A program made the position numbers and the translations under genes. Below are positions 37,423 through 46,554 of a DNA stretch of 64,000 nucleotides, piece by piece. This stretch comes from Cerasicoccus arenae (GTDB lineage: Bacteria; Verrucomicrobiota; Verrucomicrobiia; Opitutales; Cerasicoccaceae). Within the stretch, counting starts at the first letter, position 1. The number at the start of each line of letters is the position of its first letter. Under the pieces are notes generated by a model that saw nothing but the letters and a program-made list of their open reading frames with translations, searched no databases and was not told the origin of the DNA. The stretch covers positions 124,001 to 188,000 of the forward strand of contig NZ_BMXG01000005.1 of assembly GCF_014651635.1 (NCBI RefSeq). Reading direction: 5' to 3'.

Positions 37423-38904
37423 TCAATCGGTTCCGGTGACCTTCGGATGGAGGAAATTGTGGAGCTGAGAGGCGAGTTTGGGGCCGATCCCGGGTGCCGC
37501 TTGGAGTTGCTCCACTGTGGCCCCCCGCAGCCGATCAAAGCTCCGGAAGTGCTCCAGTAGGGCCTCACGGCGGACTGGACCCAGACCCTCAAAGTCATCC
37601 AACACGCTTTCGCGGATTTTCTTACTGCGCAGTTCGGCGTTGAATGTGTTGGCAAAGCGGTGGGCCTCGTCACGTAGGCGCTGAAGCAGGTGCAGGGCAG
37701 GGCTGTGCGTCGGTAGTTGGATTGGCTCACGATCGTCGGCAAAGACGATCGTTTCCTCTCGCTTGGCTAGGCCGAACATCATTGGCGGCTCAAGATCGAG
37801 TACCAGAAAAGCCTTTAGCGCAGCGCGGACCTGCCCCACGCCGCCGTCAATGACGACGATATCGGGAAATGCTTTTTCCTCCTCATGCAGCCGCCGATAA
37901 CGGCGGCCCACAACTTCTTCCATGGCGCGGTAGTCGTCATTGCCAATGAAGCTCTTGATGCGGTAGCGGCGGTAATTATTCTTGTCTGGCCTGCCTTCCG
38001 CAAAGCGCACCATTGAGGCGACTACGAAGCTGCCCGAGATGTGCGAAATGTCAAAGCACTCCAGTGTGCGCGGCGGGCGGCGTAAGCCCAGAGCTTCCTT
38101 GAGTTGGTCTGCCGCCTCGTCGGCTCCTGGTACGGCGACGCGGGGCTCGCGGGTGAAGGTTCGCTGGTTGTGCAGGGTCTTCTTGAGCGCAAACATGACG
38201 TCGCGTAGTTGGGCTGCCTTCTCAAAGCGGTGCTCGGAGGCGGCCTTTTGCATTTCGTCCTCCAAGTCTTGAACCCACTCTCGGGTTTTGCCTTCGAGGA
38301 ACTTTAAACCAGTGGCGACGCGCTGGTGGTATTCCTCGGTCGTGACTTCGGTGGTCTGTTCGTAGATTTCGGCGCGCGCGTCGTCGTAGAGCAGCCAGCG
38401 GTCGTCTTCCAGACGCTTCGGCTTGGCGTCGCCGAGCAAAATCCCGAACCGGCGCCGCATCTCGGCCAAAGTTTTGCGGAGTAGCCCGCTGTGGGCGAAG
38501 GGCCCAAAATAGCGGGCACCGTCCTCCAGCCGATTACGGGTTAAGCGGAAGCGTGGCAGTTCGCTGGCGATATCTACCCGGACGAGCAGGAATTGTTTAT
38601 TGTCCGTGAAGTCGGTGTTGTACTTGGGCTTATACTGCTTGATCAGCTTGCCTTCGAGCAGCAGTGCTTCTTGCTCAGAGCGAACCTCTATGATGTCGAA
38701 ATCATAGATCAGGTCGAGCATTGCGGCGACTTTGGGCTGGGCGACGGCCTGCTTTCGCGAAGGCTGGAAATACGTGGACACACGCTTCTTCAGGCCTTTG
38801 GCCTTGCCCACATAGAGCACTCGTCCGAAGCGGTCCTTCATCAGATAGACACCTGGCCCGTCTGGCAGGCGGCGGACCTTTTCCTTGAGTGCGCTGGAGA
38901 TCAT
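37423..38904 (-). CDS. uvrC: excinuclease ABC subunit C
   Basis: A 493-aa UvrC. N-terminal GIY-YIG nuclease (GVYLMKD, VLYVGKA) makes the 3' incision, a UVR motif (HRFEKAAQLRD) binds UvrB, the RNase H-like 5' nuclease carries ECFDISH, VIDGGVGQ and the DEAHRFA His, and two helix-hairpin-helix elements lie at the C-terminus (LGPVRREALLEHF, APGIGPKLA). It is about 60-120 residues shorter than commonly studied UvrC proteins, but no catalytic residue is missing. It precedes the PIN gene on the minus strand. Confidence 0.94.
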   Translation of the reverse strand: MISSALKEKVRRLPDGPGVYLMKDRFGRVLYVGKAKGLKKRVSTYFQPSRKQAVAQPKVAAMLDLIYDFDIIEVRSEQEALLLEGKLIKQYKPKYNTDFTDNKQFLLVRVDIASELPRFRLTRNRLEDGARYFGPFAHSGLLRKTLAEMRRRFGILLGDAKPKRLEDDRWLLYDDARAEIYEQTTEVTTEEYHQRVATGLKFLEGKTREWVQDLEDEMQKAASEHRFEKAAQLRDVMFALKKTLHNQRTFTREPRVAVPGADEAADQLKEALGLRRPPRTLECFDISHISGSFVVASMVRFAEGRPDKNNYRRYRIKSFIGNDDYRAMEEVVGRRYRRLHEEEKAFPDIVVIDGGVGQVRAALKAFLVLDLEPPMMFGLAKREETIVFADDREPIQLPTHSPALHLLQRLRDEAHRFANTFNAELRSKKIRESVLDDFEGLGPVRREALLEHFRSFDRLRGATVEQLQAAPGIGPKLASQLHNFLHPKVTGTD

Positions 38905-39120
38905 TTAAGAGTTCGTGGAATTTGTCGGATAGGTGAATTTGTAAGTTAAGGGAGCGGTTTTCGCAAGTCACTTGCCGAACGATACGACCACGTTAATCTT
39001 CAAGCATTCAACCGTACGAACCATTTACTTCGCGGTAGAGGGAGAATTTTCTCCCTGCAGAGGTTGCAGCTTTGCATTTTATCCTTTGACTTATGGGTGT
39101 AACGACAAAGTGATGCAGCT

Positions 39121-40425
39121 ATGGCCTCTCCGGCAAAAGTAGACCTTATAACCCTCGGCGATGAGCTCCTGCTCGGGATTCGAGAAAACAGCCACCTGAA
39201 ATTTATCGGTGGTGAACTTGCTCGTCATGGATTAGCGCTACGTCGCAATACGAGTTGCCGTGATACGCGAGACGAGATCATACAGGCATTTCGCGAAGCC
39301 TGGATGACTGCGGACATCGTCATCACCACGGGTGGCCTCGGTCCCACGAGTGACGACAATACCCGCGAGGTCATTGCCCACTGTCTTGGCTTGGAGCTGG
39401 ATTTCGTCCCCGAGATCGAAGAAACGATTCGCGCTCGGTTCGACCGAATGGGCCGCACCATGAGCGAGAACAATCTCAAGCAGTGCTACCTGCCGCGCGG
39501 TGCCGAGCTGCTGCCCAATCCCTACGGAACAGCACCGGGGATTTATCTACAACTTGAGGGTAAGCGCTTGTTCATGCTTCCCGGGCCTGCTTCTGAGCTG
39601 CGCCCGATGTTCAAGGAGCAGGTTCTCACCCGTATTTGCGCGGACGGTTTTTGCAGTCTGGATGACGCCTACCTCCAAATTCGTACGATGGGCGTCGGCG
39701 AGAGCGCCCTGGAGACTAAGTTGTTGCCGATTCTCAACGCCAACCCCGATGTTCAAGTTGCTTATTGCGCACATCAGGGAATGGTCGATCTCCGCCTTAG
39801 CTTGGACAGCATGCCCATCGACTTCGAGCGTTTACGTGCTGTTGGCGATGAGTGCCGTGAAGTGCTGGGCCCGGACTTTGTTTGTTTTGGGCACTGCCAC
39901 TTGGCCAAGGCGATTTTTAATTACCTGCGTGCGCATGAACGTACGCTCAGCGTAGCGGAGTCCTGCACCGGCGGGCTGCTCTCCAATGCCTTTACGGACA
40001 TCCCAGGCGCGTCCAAGGTCTTCGCTGGTGGCTTTGTCTGTTACAGCAATGAATCCAAGATGGAAATGCTCGGCGTGCCGGAATGCATCCTCCAGCAGCA
40101 CGGCGCGGTCAGTGCGGAATGCGCAGTCGCGATGGCTGATGGTGCTGCAGAGCGCCTTGGCACGGACTACGCACTTTCTGTAACGGGCTTTGCTGGCCCC
40201 TGCGGTGGCACGCCCGAGAATCCCGTGGGCACGATTTACATTGGTTACCACAGCCCCTTGGGCAGTTGGTGCGTGCGTATGGTCCGCCCGGGTGAGCGCA
40301 CTACCGTCAAAACGTTGGCCGTGAATCGCGCTCTCGACGTCATGCGTCGCAAACTTCACAAATATAATCTTGGAGAGGCCCTCGCCTGTGAATGCAAGGC
40401 CGAGGAAGCAGAAGTAGCGGAATAA
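39121..40425 (+). CDS. cinA: CinA-family protein (nicotinamide mononucleotide deamidase / ADP-ribose pyrophosphatase)
   Basis: A 434-aa two-domain CinA. The N-terminal MoCF-like domain (ITLGDELLLG, TGGLGPTSDD) spans about residues 5-170 and the C-terminal PncC domain about 260-420 (VAESCTGGLLSN, VTGFAGPCGG, GTIYIGY). The C-terminal domain deamidates NMN in pyridine nucleotide salvage; the N-terminal domain of full-length CinA has ADP-ribose pyrophosphatase activity. Its length is normal. glpD follows 37 bp downstream on the same strand. Confidence 0.94.
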   Translation: MASPAKVDLITLGDELLLGIRENSHLKFIGGELARHGLALRRNTSCRDTRDEIIQAFREAWMTADIVITTGGLGPTSDDNTREVIAHCLGLELDFVPEIEETIRARFDRMGRTMSENNLKQCYLPRGAELLPNPYGTAPGIYLQLEGKRLFMLPGPASELRPMFKEQVLTRICADGFCSLDDAYLQIRTMGVGESALETKLLPILNANPDVQVAYCAHQGMVDLRLSLDSMPIDFERLRAVGDECREVLGPDFVCFGHCHLAKAIFNYLRAHERTLSVAESCTGGLLSNAFTDIPGASKVFAGGFVCYSNESKMEMLGVPECILQQHGAVSAECAVAMADGAAERLGTDYALSVTGFAGPCGGTPENPVGTIYIGYHSPLGSWCVRMVRPGERTTVKTLAVNRALDVMRRKLHKYNLGEALACECKAEEAEVAE

Positions 40426-40462
40426 TTCGACAAGTCTGGCGTTTCCCAGTAAGAATCCCCTT

Positions 40463-42025
40463 ATGAATCGAGACCGTGCCCTTGACCAACTAAAGAATCA
40501 CGACGAGCCTTTTGACTTCGTCATCATTGGGGGGGGGGCAACTGGCCTCGGGTGTGCGGTGGATGCCGCGAGCCGTGGGCATTCTGTTGTGCTGATCGAG
40601 CAGGCGGACTTCGCTAAGGCCACCTCCAGCCGCAGCACAAAGTTGGTCCACGGCGGTGTGCGTTACCTTAAGCAGGGAAATATTTCTCTGGTGCTGGAGG
40701 CCTTGAAGGAGCGCGGGCGGTTATGCGTCAATGCGCCGCATTTGGTCAGCCATCAGGCGTTCATCGTGCCGATTTACAGTTGGTGGGAGGGGCCGTTTTA
40801 CGGGATCGGGATGAAGGTTTATGATATGCTTGCAGGCAAGCTGGGCCTCGAAACCTCGCAAAATCTTTCGCGTAAGGAGACCTTGGAGCGTATTCCGACG
40901 CTGGAGCAAGACGGTCTCCAGGGGGGGGTGATTTACTACGATGGTCAGTTCGACGACTCGCGATTAGCGGTCAACCTTGCTCAGACGGTGTTTGATCAGG
41001 GCGGCATCGCGGTTAATTACGTGAAGGCCGTCGGGTTGGAAAAAGAAGCGGGCTTGATTTCGGGCGTCGAATGCGAGGATGTCGAAACGAATGAACATTT
41101 CCACATCCGCGCCCGTGCGGTGATCAATGCAACGGGCGTCTTCACCGATGGCGTGCGTCACATGGACGATCCCAGCGCCCAGGGGATGGTTGCCGCCAGC
41201 CAAGGCGTGCACCTCGTGTTACCCAAGGAATTCGTTCCAGGCGACGCTGCGGTAATGGTTCCCCATACGACTGACGGGCGCGTGCTGTTTGCGGTGCCGT
41301 GGCATGATCACGTGGTCGTCGGCACTACCGATACGCCCACGGAAAACATCGATTTGGAGCCACGGCCGCTGGAGGAGGAGATCGATTTCATTCTCGCCAA
41401 TGCCGCGCAATATTTAGCCCGTGATCCGAAACGCAGCGATGTGCTTAGTGTTTTTGCGGGGTTGCGCCCATTGGTTAAATCTTCGGGATCCGGCAACACG
41501 GCGGCAATCTCACGGGACCACACCATTGTTGTTTCAGACAGTGGTTTAGTGACGATTTGCGGCGGCAAATGGACGACCTACCGCAAGATGGCCGAGGATT
41601 GCATTGACCACGCTGAGATGATTGCCGGGCTTGAACAGCGCCCTTGTGTGACAGCGGAGCTGAAAATTCATGGCCATACCGATAGCCCGACGAACGACCA
41701 TCCGCTGTTGAGTCTATATGGGAGTGACGGGCTGGAGATTCATGCTGCTGCGAAAGCTCATCCTGAGCTGGCGGCGCTGCTGCACCCGGACTTGCCCTAC
41801 ACTGTGGGCGAGGTTCACTGGGCTGTGAAGCACGAGATGGCGCGTAAGGCCGAGGATGTGTTGGCGCGACGTATGCGCGCATTATTTTTAAACGCTCAGG
41901 CCGCGCATGATTGCGCTCAGTCAGTGGCGGATATAATGGCCGGAGAGTTAGGACACAGCACGGATTGGGCGACGGCCGAAGCCCAGCGTTTCCAGAAATT
42001 GGCCAGCGGTTATATGGTTAAATAG
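40463..42025 (+). CDS. glpD: FAD-dependent glycerol-3-phosphate dehydrogenase (aerobic type)
   Basis: A 520-aa GlpD: the FAD-binding GxGxxG is IIGGGATGLG at residue about 22, with ATSSRSTKLVHGGVRYL (substrate and FAD site) after it, and the C-terminal DAO_C domain up to residue about 500. It oxidises glycerol-3-phosphate to DHAP and passes electrons to quinone at the membrane. The FAD motif is coded by ten consecutive G bases (40529-40538), and an 8-G run occurs at 40921-40928, so a single slippage would truncate the enzyme. It is likely cotranscribed with cinA. Confidence 0.95.
   Translation: MNRDRALDQLKNHDEPFDFVIIGGGATGLGCAVDAASRGHSVVLIEQADFAKATSSRSTKLVHGGVRYLKQGNISLVLEALKERGRLCVNAPHLVSHQAFIVPIYSWWEGPFYGIGMKVYDMLAGKLGLETSQNLSRKETLERIPTLEQDGLQGGVIYYDGQFDDSRLAVNLAQTVFDQGGIAVNYVKAVGLEKEAGLISGVECEDVETNEHFHIRARAVINATGVFTDGVRHMDDPSAQGMVAASQGVHLVLPKEFVPGDAAVMVPHTTDGRVLFAVPWHDHVVVGTTDTPTENIDLEPRPLEEEIDFILANAAQYLARDPKRSDVLSVFAGLRPLVKSSGSGNTAAISRDHTIVVSDSGLVTICGGKWTTYRKMAEDCIDHAEMIAGLEQRPCVTAELKIHGHTDSPTNDHPLLSLYGSDGLEIHAAAKAHPELAALLHPDLPYTVGEVHWAVKHEMARKAEDVLARRMRALFLNAQAAHDCAQSVADIMAGELGHSTDWATAEAQRFQKLASGYMVK
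40529..40538 (+). repeat. 10-nt poly-G tract inside glpD
   Basis: Ten G encode the three glycines of the FAD-binding motif plus the first base of the next codon. Homopolymers of this length slip easily during replication. The frame is intact in this sequence. Confidence 0.9.
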
Positions 42026-42094
42026 GCAGTCTGTATCAGAATAATAAGTTTTAAGGGTAAAGGAATTACTTAAAACGCCGTAAGTAATGGAAGT

Positions 42095-42871
42095 TTGAGT
42101 ATCAAAATACATAGCGTTTATTTGTTGTCGCTTTTTTTTATGACCACGTGCGTTGCTTCTACGCTTGATTGGGACGCATTGAGCTGGACGCCTGGCTCTA
42201 CGAGCCAGACCTACAATAATGTCGATGGTAGCGGGGTAAATGTCACGATAAGCATATCGGGTGGCTCTTTTTTAACAAATTATCCGCAGTTAAACACTGA
42301 CACAACGGGTGGAGTATCGCCCGCCCAGAAGTCACTGCAGCTTTATATTAATGAATCCTCGCAGGGCAATGGAGCTACAGTTACCATTAGCTTTTCATCC
42401 GCAGTGAATAGCTTGACGCTTAATCTTTACGATGTGGACACTGGCTCGGGTGGTTTCTTCTCTCGAACCTTTCGAGATCAAGTTAACTTCAACCAGACCC
42501 CTAGCTCGTTGACTGGAAGTAGCGCGAATGGTGTTTTTGGCGATACCGTTCTTGGCCTGTACGAGAATGACAGCACGAGCAGTGGTGGCAATGTTACTGC
42601 GGTCTATAATGGGCCTGTGAGCAGTGTGTCGTTTTTCTACGGTGCGGGAATTTGGACGCAGTCGAATCCGGCTGGGCAGGCCATTTCGTTGGCTGACTTC
42701 ACTTTTACCAGTCCGATTCCAGAACCATCCACCTATCTCTTTGGCGGATTGTTGATGGGCTTTGTAGGCCTACATATTTGGCGCAGCCTAAAGAGCCAGA
42801 AAGAGGCTTCACATAACGCGGATGACGGAGGCAAAAGCACTCCATCACGATACGCTGCATCGGCTTTATAG
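42095..42871 (+). CDS. PEP-CTERM-sorted secreted protein
   Basis: A 258-aa protein if translated from a TTG at 42095, which gives a good signal peptide (SVYLLSLFFMTTCVAS). A later ATG at 42140 would cut into it. The body is Ser/Gly/Asn-rich beta-sandwich, with FSSAVNSLTLNLYDVDTGSGG resembling a carbohydrate- or surface-binding module. The C-terminus has the sorting signal IPEPSTYLFG, then a hydrophobic helix and an Arg (HIWRSLK), recognised by exosortase-type systems; a hydrophilic tail of about 27 residues follows, which is longer than typical. No exosortase gene is in the window. The start codon is uncertain. Confidence 0.8.
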   Translation: MSIKIHSVYLLSLFFMTTCVASTLDWDALSWTPGSTSQTYNNVDGSGVNVTISISGGSFLTNYPQLNTDTTGGVSPAQKSLQLYINESSQGNGATVTISFSSAVNSLTLNLYDVDTGSGGFFSRTFRDQVNFNQTPSSLTGSSANGVFGDTVLGLYENDSTSSGGNVTAVYNGPVSSVSFFYGAGIWTQSNPAGQAISLADFTFTSPIPEPSTYLFGGLLMGFVGLHIWRSLKSQKEASHNADDGGKSTPSRYAASAL

Positions 42872-42885
42872 GGGCGAGCTTTTTA

Positions 42886-44106
42886 TTAACGGCGACGGCC
42901 GAAACCGCCTGGCTTGTCGTTGAATCCACGATTGCGTTTTTTACGGGCAATTGCGGTTCCTGGCATGCGTAGGTCTGGCTCGCTGCGATAGCGGAAATCT
43001 TCCAATTTGCGACGTGGGATCGGCCGTTCAATGTAGCGTTCAATCGCGTCGAGGAATGCTAATTCATCCGTGGAATAAAGCGTGTAGGCTTCGCCTTCGG
43101 TGGCGGCGCGTCCGGTGCGGCCAATGCGGTGCACGTAGTCTTCGGGATTCTGGGGCACGTTGTAATTGATGACGTGCGAGATGCCGGAGACATCTAGCCC
43201 ACGTGAAGCAATATCTGTCGCGACGAGGATTTCGTATTTGCCCTCCTTGAAGCCTGCTAATGCCTCTTTACGCTCACTTTGAGAGCGGTCTGCGTGCATT
43301 GTGGTGACGGAGTGGTCGTGGTCCTGGAGCCAGCGAGTAACGCGGTCGGCGTCAATCTTGGTCCGGGTGAAAATTAGCACGCTATTATAATCGAACTTTT
43401 CCAGCATGGCCAAGAGCAGGTCATACTTTTGGATGCCATCGACAGGGTAAATCGCGTGGTCAACGGTGTCCGCGGTTTTGCTGTTGGAAACGATTGCAAT
43501 CCGTTCTGGGTCCGTGAGCACCCAATTAGCCAGTGACTGAATCTTGTCCGGCAATGTGGCGGAAAAGAGCAAGGTTTGGCGTTCTTTGGGGCAGTAGCGC
43601 ACGATGTCCGCCACTTGGTCGATGAAGCCCATGTCCAGCATGCGGTCGACTTCGTCCAGAATGAGGATTTCCAGGTGGTCGAGGCAAAGGTTTTTCTGCT
43701 GAAGGTGGTCGATCAGGCGGCCAGGGGTCGCTACGACAATGTCGGCACCGGCTTCAAGGGCTTGTAGCTGGGCACCATATTTAACACCACCATAGATGAG
43801 GACTTTGGTCAGGTCGAGGTGCTGGCCGTAGTATACAAGCTGCTCATCCACCTGCCCGGCGAGTTCTCGCGTGGGCTCCAGGATAAGGGCCCGGGGGCAG
43901 TTGGGAGAGTGCTTCTCGAGTTTGGAAAGAAGCGGCAGGGTGAAGGCTGCGGTCTTGCCAGTGCCAGTCTGCGCTGAGCCGATCACGTCTTTACCGGACA
44001 TCACTACCGGGATCGCTTGTTCCTGGATCGGTGTAGGGTTAACGTAGCCTTTATCGCGGACTGCCTGCACCACGGCTGGCAGCAAATTCAATTCATCAAA
44101 TGTCAT
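42886..44106 (-). CDS. DEAD-box-family ATP-dependent RNA helicase
   Basis: A 406-aa helicase with all core motifs in order: Q motif (PTPIQEQAIP), AQTGTGKTA, EPTRELAGQ, TPGRLID, motif II LDEVDRMLD, FSATLP, and HRIGRTGR near the C-terminus. Motif II is DEVD rather than DEAD. A basic, Gly/Arg tail (IARKKRNRGFNDKPGGFGRR) suggests RNA contact, as in RhlE-type proteins of cold adaptation, ribosome assembly or RNA decay. No C-terminal RNA-binding domain of the CsdA or DbpA type is present. Confidence 0.93.
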   Translation of the reverse strand: MTFDELNLLPAVVQAVRDKGYVNPTPIQEQAIPVVMSGKDVIGSAQTGTGKTAAFTLPLLSKLEKHSPNCPRALILEPTRELAGQVDEQLVYYGQHLDLTKVLIYGGVKYGAQLQALEAGADIVVATPGRLIDHLQQKNLCLDHLEILILDEVDRMLDMGFIDQVADIVRYCPKERQTLLFSATLPDKIQSLANWVLTDPERIAIVSNSKTADTVDHAIYPVDGIQKYDLLLAMLEKFDYNSVLIFTRTKIDADRVTRWLQDHDHSVTTMHADRSQSERKEALAGFKEGKYEILVATDIASRGLDVSGISHVINYNVPQNPEDYVHRIGRTGRAATEGEAYTLYSTDELAFLDAIERYIERPIPRRKLEDFRYRSEPDLRMPGTAIARKKRNRGFNDKPGGFGRRR

Positions 44107-44474
44107 GGAAAACGTCTGTTAATAAACGTAATCGTTCGTAAGGAAAGGAAATTCGCGGATGTGGGCCATGGGGAGTGTTTCGAGGGGGGGGGTATTGAAG
44201 GCGAGATGGGCTGTTTTTTTTTAAGTGCATAATCCTTAAGTTATTCTTTATTAATTGCTTATGGGGTTTTTTAATTGGTGGTGCTCGCTGTTGAGGGACG
44301 AAAGCCTTGTATTGGGTGCCTTTCGTGGGGTGGAATGACCCGAGAAATCAGGTTAAGGTTACCGAGAAAGTGCAACTTTTGGGTGGATGGGGTGTTTTTG
44401 AAGATGTGAAAGCTGCTCAGTCCCACGCGCTTCCAGCTTGGCAATCGTCAAATGGCAGCGTTAAGGTAACCACT
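44107..44474. other. 368-bp divergent region between the helicase and sigma-factor genes
   Basis: Holds a 9-G run (44184-44192), an adjacent 10-T stretch, and the promoters of both genes. The sequence GCAACTTTT at about 44370 shares AACTTTT with a stretch upstream of the anti-sigma candidate (45126-45133). An open frame from 44307 enters the sigma gene, but the sigma family starts at 44475. Confidence 0.45.
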
Positions 44475-45056
44475 ATGTCTGATGACCCCGCCACCAAAGA
44501 CGACGCTGCCGAGCCAGATGTCGACGCTGAGCGCATGCTCCGCGTGGGGCAGGGTGACCAGCAGGCGCTACGGGAGATCATAGAACATTGGCAGGGGCCT
44601 ATGATTAATTTTTTCTACCGTTCGTTACGTTCGGTGGAGGCCTCGGAAGACCTAGCGCAAATGGTATTCATTCGCATTTATCGTGCAGCTGAACGCTATC
44701 AACCGACCGCGAAATTTTCCACGTATCTCTTCCATATTGCACGGCGGGTGCTGATTAATGAGTTTCGTCGGCAGAGTCGCAAGCCATTGGATAGCATGGA
44801 CCCGGCGGATTTGCAGGCTTCCACGCCGGGCCGTGACAAATTACAGTTGATGGAGCTGGAGGAGGCCTTCGCTCAGGCTCTGGAAACGCTACCCGAAAAC
44901 CAGCGGACAGCGATTCTTTTGCTCAAGCAGCAGCAACTCAGCTACGAGGAAATCGCTTTGACGATGGAAGCTTCCGAGGCCGCCGTCAAAAGCTGGATTC
45001 ACCGTGCGCGCCAGAAGCTGAAAGACGAATTAGCTGATTTTTACCGCCCCGAATGA
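44475..45056 (+). CDS. ECF-type RNA polymerase sigma factor
   Basis: From ATG 44475 the protein has 193 aa. Region 2 is recognisable by the SEDLAQMVFIRIYRAAERY segment, and region 4 by LPENQRTAILLLKQQQLSYEEIA and AVKSWIHRARQKL. Region 3 is missing, as in all ECF sigma factors. An upstream open frame extends to 44307 but shows no conservation pattern. The next genes encode a single-pass membrane protein and a secreted Glu/Arg-rich protein; together they look like a sigma / anti-sigma / envelope-sensor module. A self-regulated promoter is plausible but unproven. Confidence 0.92.
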   Translation: MSDDPATKDDAAEPDVDAERMLRVGQGDQQALREIIEHWQGPMINFFYRSLRSVEASEDLAQMVFIRIYRAAERYQPTAKFSTYLFHIARRVLINEFRRQSRKPLDSMDPADLQASTPGRDKLQLMELEEAFAQALETLPENQRTAILLLKQQQLSYEEIALTMEASEAAVKSWIHRARQKLKDELADFYRPE

Positions 45057-45167
45057 CCTAATTGTCTATACCAACACCTAAACGAAGATATTTCACCGAT
45101 CCATCGACTTAATCCTGACTTTTTGAAACTTTTTCACACAAAAAGCGTTTGCGCTAAGTAGAACATC

Positions 45168-45821
45168 ATGAACCAGCCCGAACATAGCTCCGATCCTCTG
45201 GATCAGCTCTTGGCCAGCCAGCCAGTGACGCCAGCGCCCGACTTTGCGGCGCGGACTTTGGCGCGCCTGATGGCCGAGGAAACCGCGCAAAAGGGCGGTG
45301 GCGAGGCGTTTGATGCCGAGCTGGATGAATTGTTGGCCATGCAGCCCATTGCCCCCTCTGGCCAATTGGCGGACCGTGTTTTAGCTGAACTGAATGCTAA
45401 AGAAGTCACCCAGCCGGAGGATGACAATAAAGTGGTTGGCTTCCCTTCGTGGGTGGTCGCCATTGGTGGAATTGCTGCCGCGATGGTTATTGGCATGTTT
45501 TGTTTCATTACGCTCTTTAAATACGCTGATCATCAGCGGTCCAGCGAGACGTTCGCCTCGACAACAACCGCAGCACCCGTCGTGGAAACGCCCGGAATTG
45601 AGCCGATTCCTGAAGTCGTTGAATTAGTGATGGTTGCGGATAATGTTAGTCGAGATGCATCCGTAACGTCGGTTCGTGAAATCCTTATTGATGAAGGATT
45701 ATCGCCGAGTTCCGAAGTGTTGGAGTACGAAACAGTGCTCACGCTGGACGATACGCTGGGCGACATTTTGCTCCTCGCAGACATTGATACGCTGGATACC
45801 CTCCAAGCCTTCCTTAACTAA
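45168..45821 (+). CDS. single-pass membrane protein, candidate anti-sigma factor
   Basis: A 217-aa protein with a cytoplasmic N-terminus of about 95 residues, one membrane helix (VVAIGGIAAAMVIGMFCFITLF), and an acidic exported C-terminus. The N-terminal part contains the same motif twice: LDQLLASQP (residue about 11) and LDELLAMQP (about 53), each followed by an FAARTLARL / LADRVLAEL helix. No zinc-binding HxxxCxxC anti-sigma domain is present. The position right after an ECF sigma gene and the topology support an anti-sigma role; this is inference. It starts 111 bp after the sigma stop. Confidence 0.7.
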   Translation: MNQPEHSSDPLDQLLASQPVTPAPDFAARTLARLMAEETAQKGGGEAFDAELDELLAMQPIAPSGQLADRVLAELNAKEVTQPEDDNKVVGFPSWVVAIGGIAAAMVIGMFCFITLFKYADHQRSSETFASTTTAAPVVETPGIEPIPEVVELVMVADNVSRDASVTSVREILIDEGLSPSSEVLEYETVLTLDDTLGDILLLADIDTLDTLQAFLN

Positions 45822-45825
45822 AATC

Positions 45826-46554
45826 ATGAGCGCGCAATATTTCAGTCCCCGATTCTTTCTCAGCCTCACCGTTAGTGTGCTGGCGGTAGGATGCCTGTGG
45901 GCGGACCAACCTCGCTACCCTGGGCTGGATAATCCTTTTAATGCACCTCCAGCGCGCAAAAGGGAAATGCGCCCGCCGCCGCCGTTACCCGATACGCCTG
46001 CGGCCGCGGAAGGTGCCAAGCAACTGATGAGCGAGCTCAATGTCGACGACTCCAGCGAGTACTACGACGCAGAGGCCAAGGTGTCGATCGAGCAGCTTTA
46101 TGCGTTGGAGCGATTTCTAGAAACACCACCTGACCAATTAGCACGCATCCGCGAGACCATTGTTCGGGTCGAAGCCATGACCCCTGAAGAGCGGGCTGCC
46201 ATGCGGGAGAAAATCCAAGCTTTCCGCCGTTTGCATCAGGAGAAGATTGATAAGGTCCGGGCTGCGCATGTGCGCTGGAAATCCTATGAACCAGCGGATC
46301 GCCGACTGCTGCACCGCTACGTCATGAGCTTGCCCAAAGAACAGGCAAAGGAAATTCGGGAGCAGACGATGGCCATGAGCCCCGAGGAGCGTGAAGCGTT
46401 TTTTCAGGCCTTGCTCACCAAGGCCAAGGAAGCAGAGGCTCAGGGCGCTTTGCCAGACTTGCCGGATTCCGTCCGCAACTGGCGTGATCGCAAAGGCGAT
46501 GGGCAACCGTCTGAACGTCTTGACGTCCGTCGGGATACGCCGCCTGCACCTTAA
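45826..46554 (+). CDS. secreted DUF3106-like protein
   Basis: From ATG 45826, 4 bp after the previous stop, the protein has 242 aa. It carries a signal peptide (FLSLTVSVLAVGCLWA), a Pro-rich spacer (MRPPPPLPDTPAA) and a helical Arg/Glu-rich region with several repeats of the type MTPEERAAMREKI and MSPEEREAFFQAL, typical of DUF3106. In other bacteria DUF3106 genes often lie beside an ECF sigma factor and a small membrane protein, as here. A role as a periplasmic sensor or chaperone (CpxP/RseX-like) is a guess. An extended start at 45676 overlaps the upstream gene and was rejected. Confidence 0.75.
   Translation: MSAQYFSPRFFLSLTVSVLAVGCLWADQPRYPGLDNPFNAPPARKREMRPPPPLPDTPAAAEGAKQLMSELNVDDSSEYYDAEAKVSIEQLYALERFLETPPDQLARIRETIVRVEAMTPEERAAMREKIQAFRRLHQEKIDKVRAAHVRWKSYEPADRRLLHRYVMSLPKEQAKEIREQTMAMSPEEREAFFQALLTKAKEAEAQGALPDLPDSVRNWRDRKGDGQPSERLDVRRDTPPAP

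Noticed and set aside
42049-42075. TTTTAAG / CTTAAAA inverted repeat after glpD
   Set aside because: Only 7 bp, all but one pair A/T, 13-nt loop; too weak for a terminator call.
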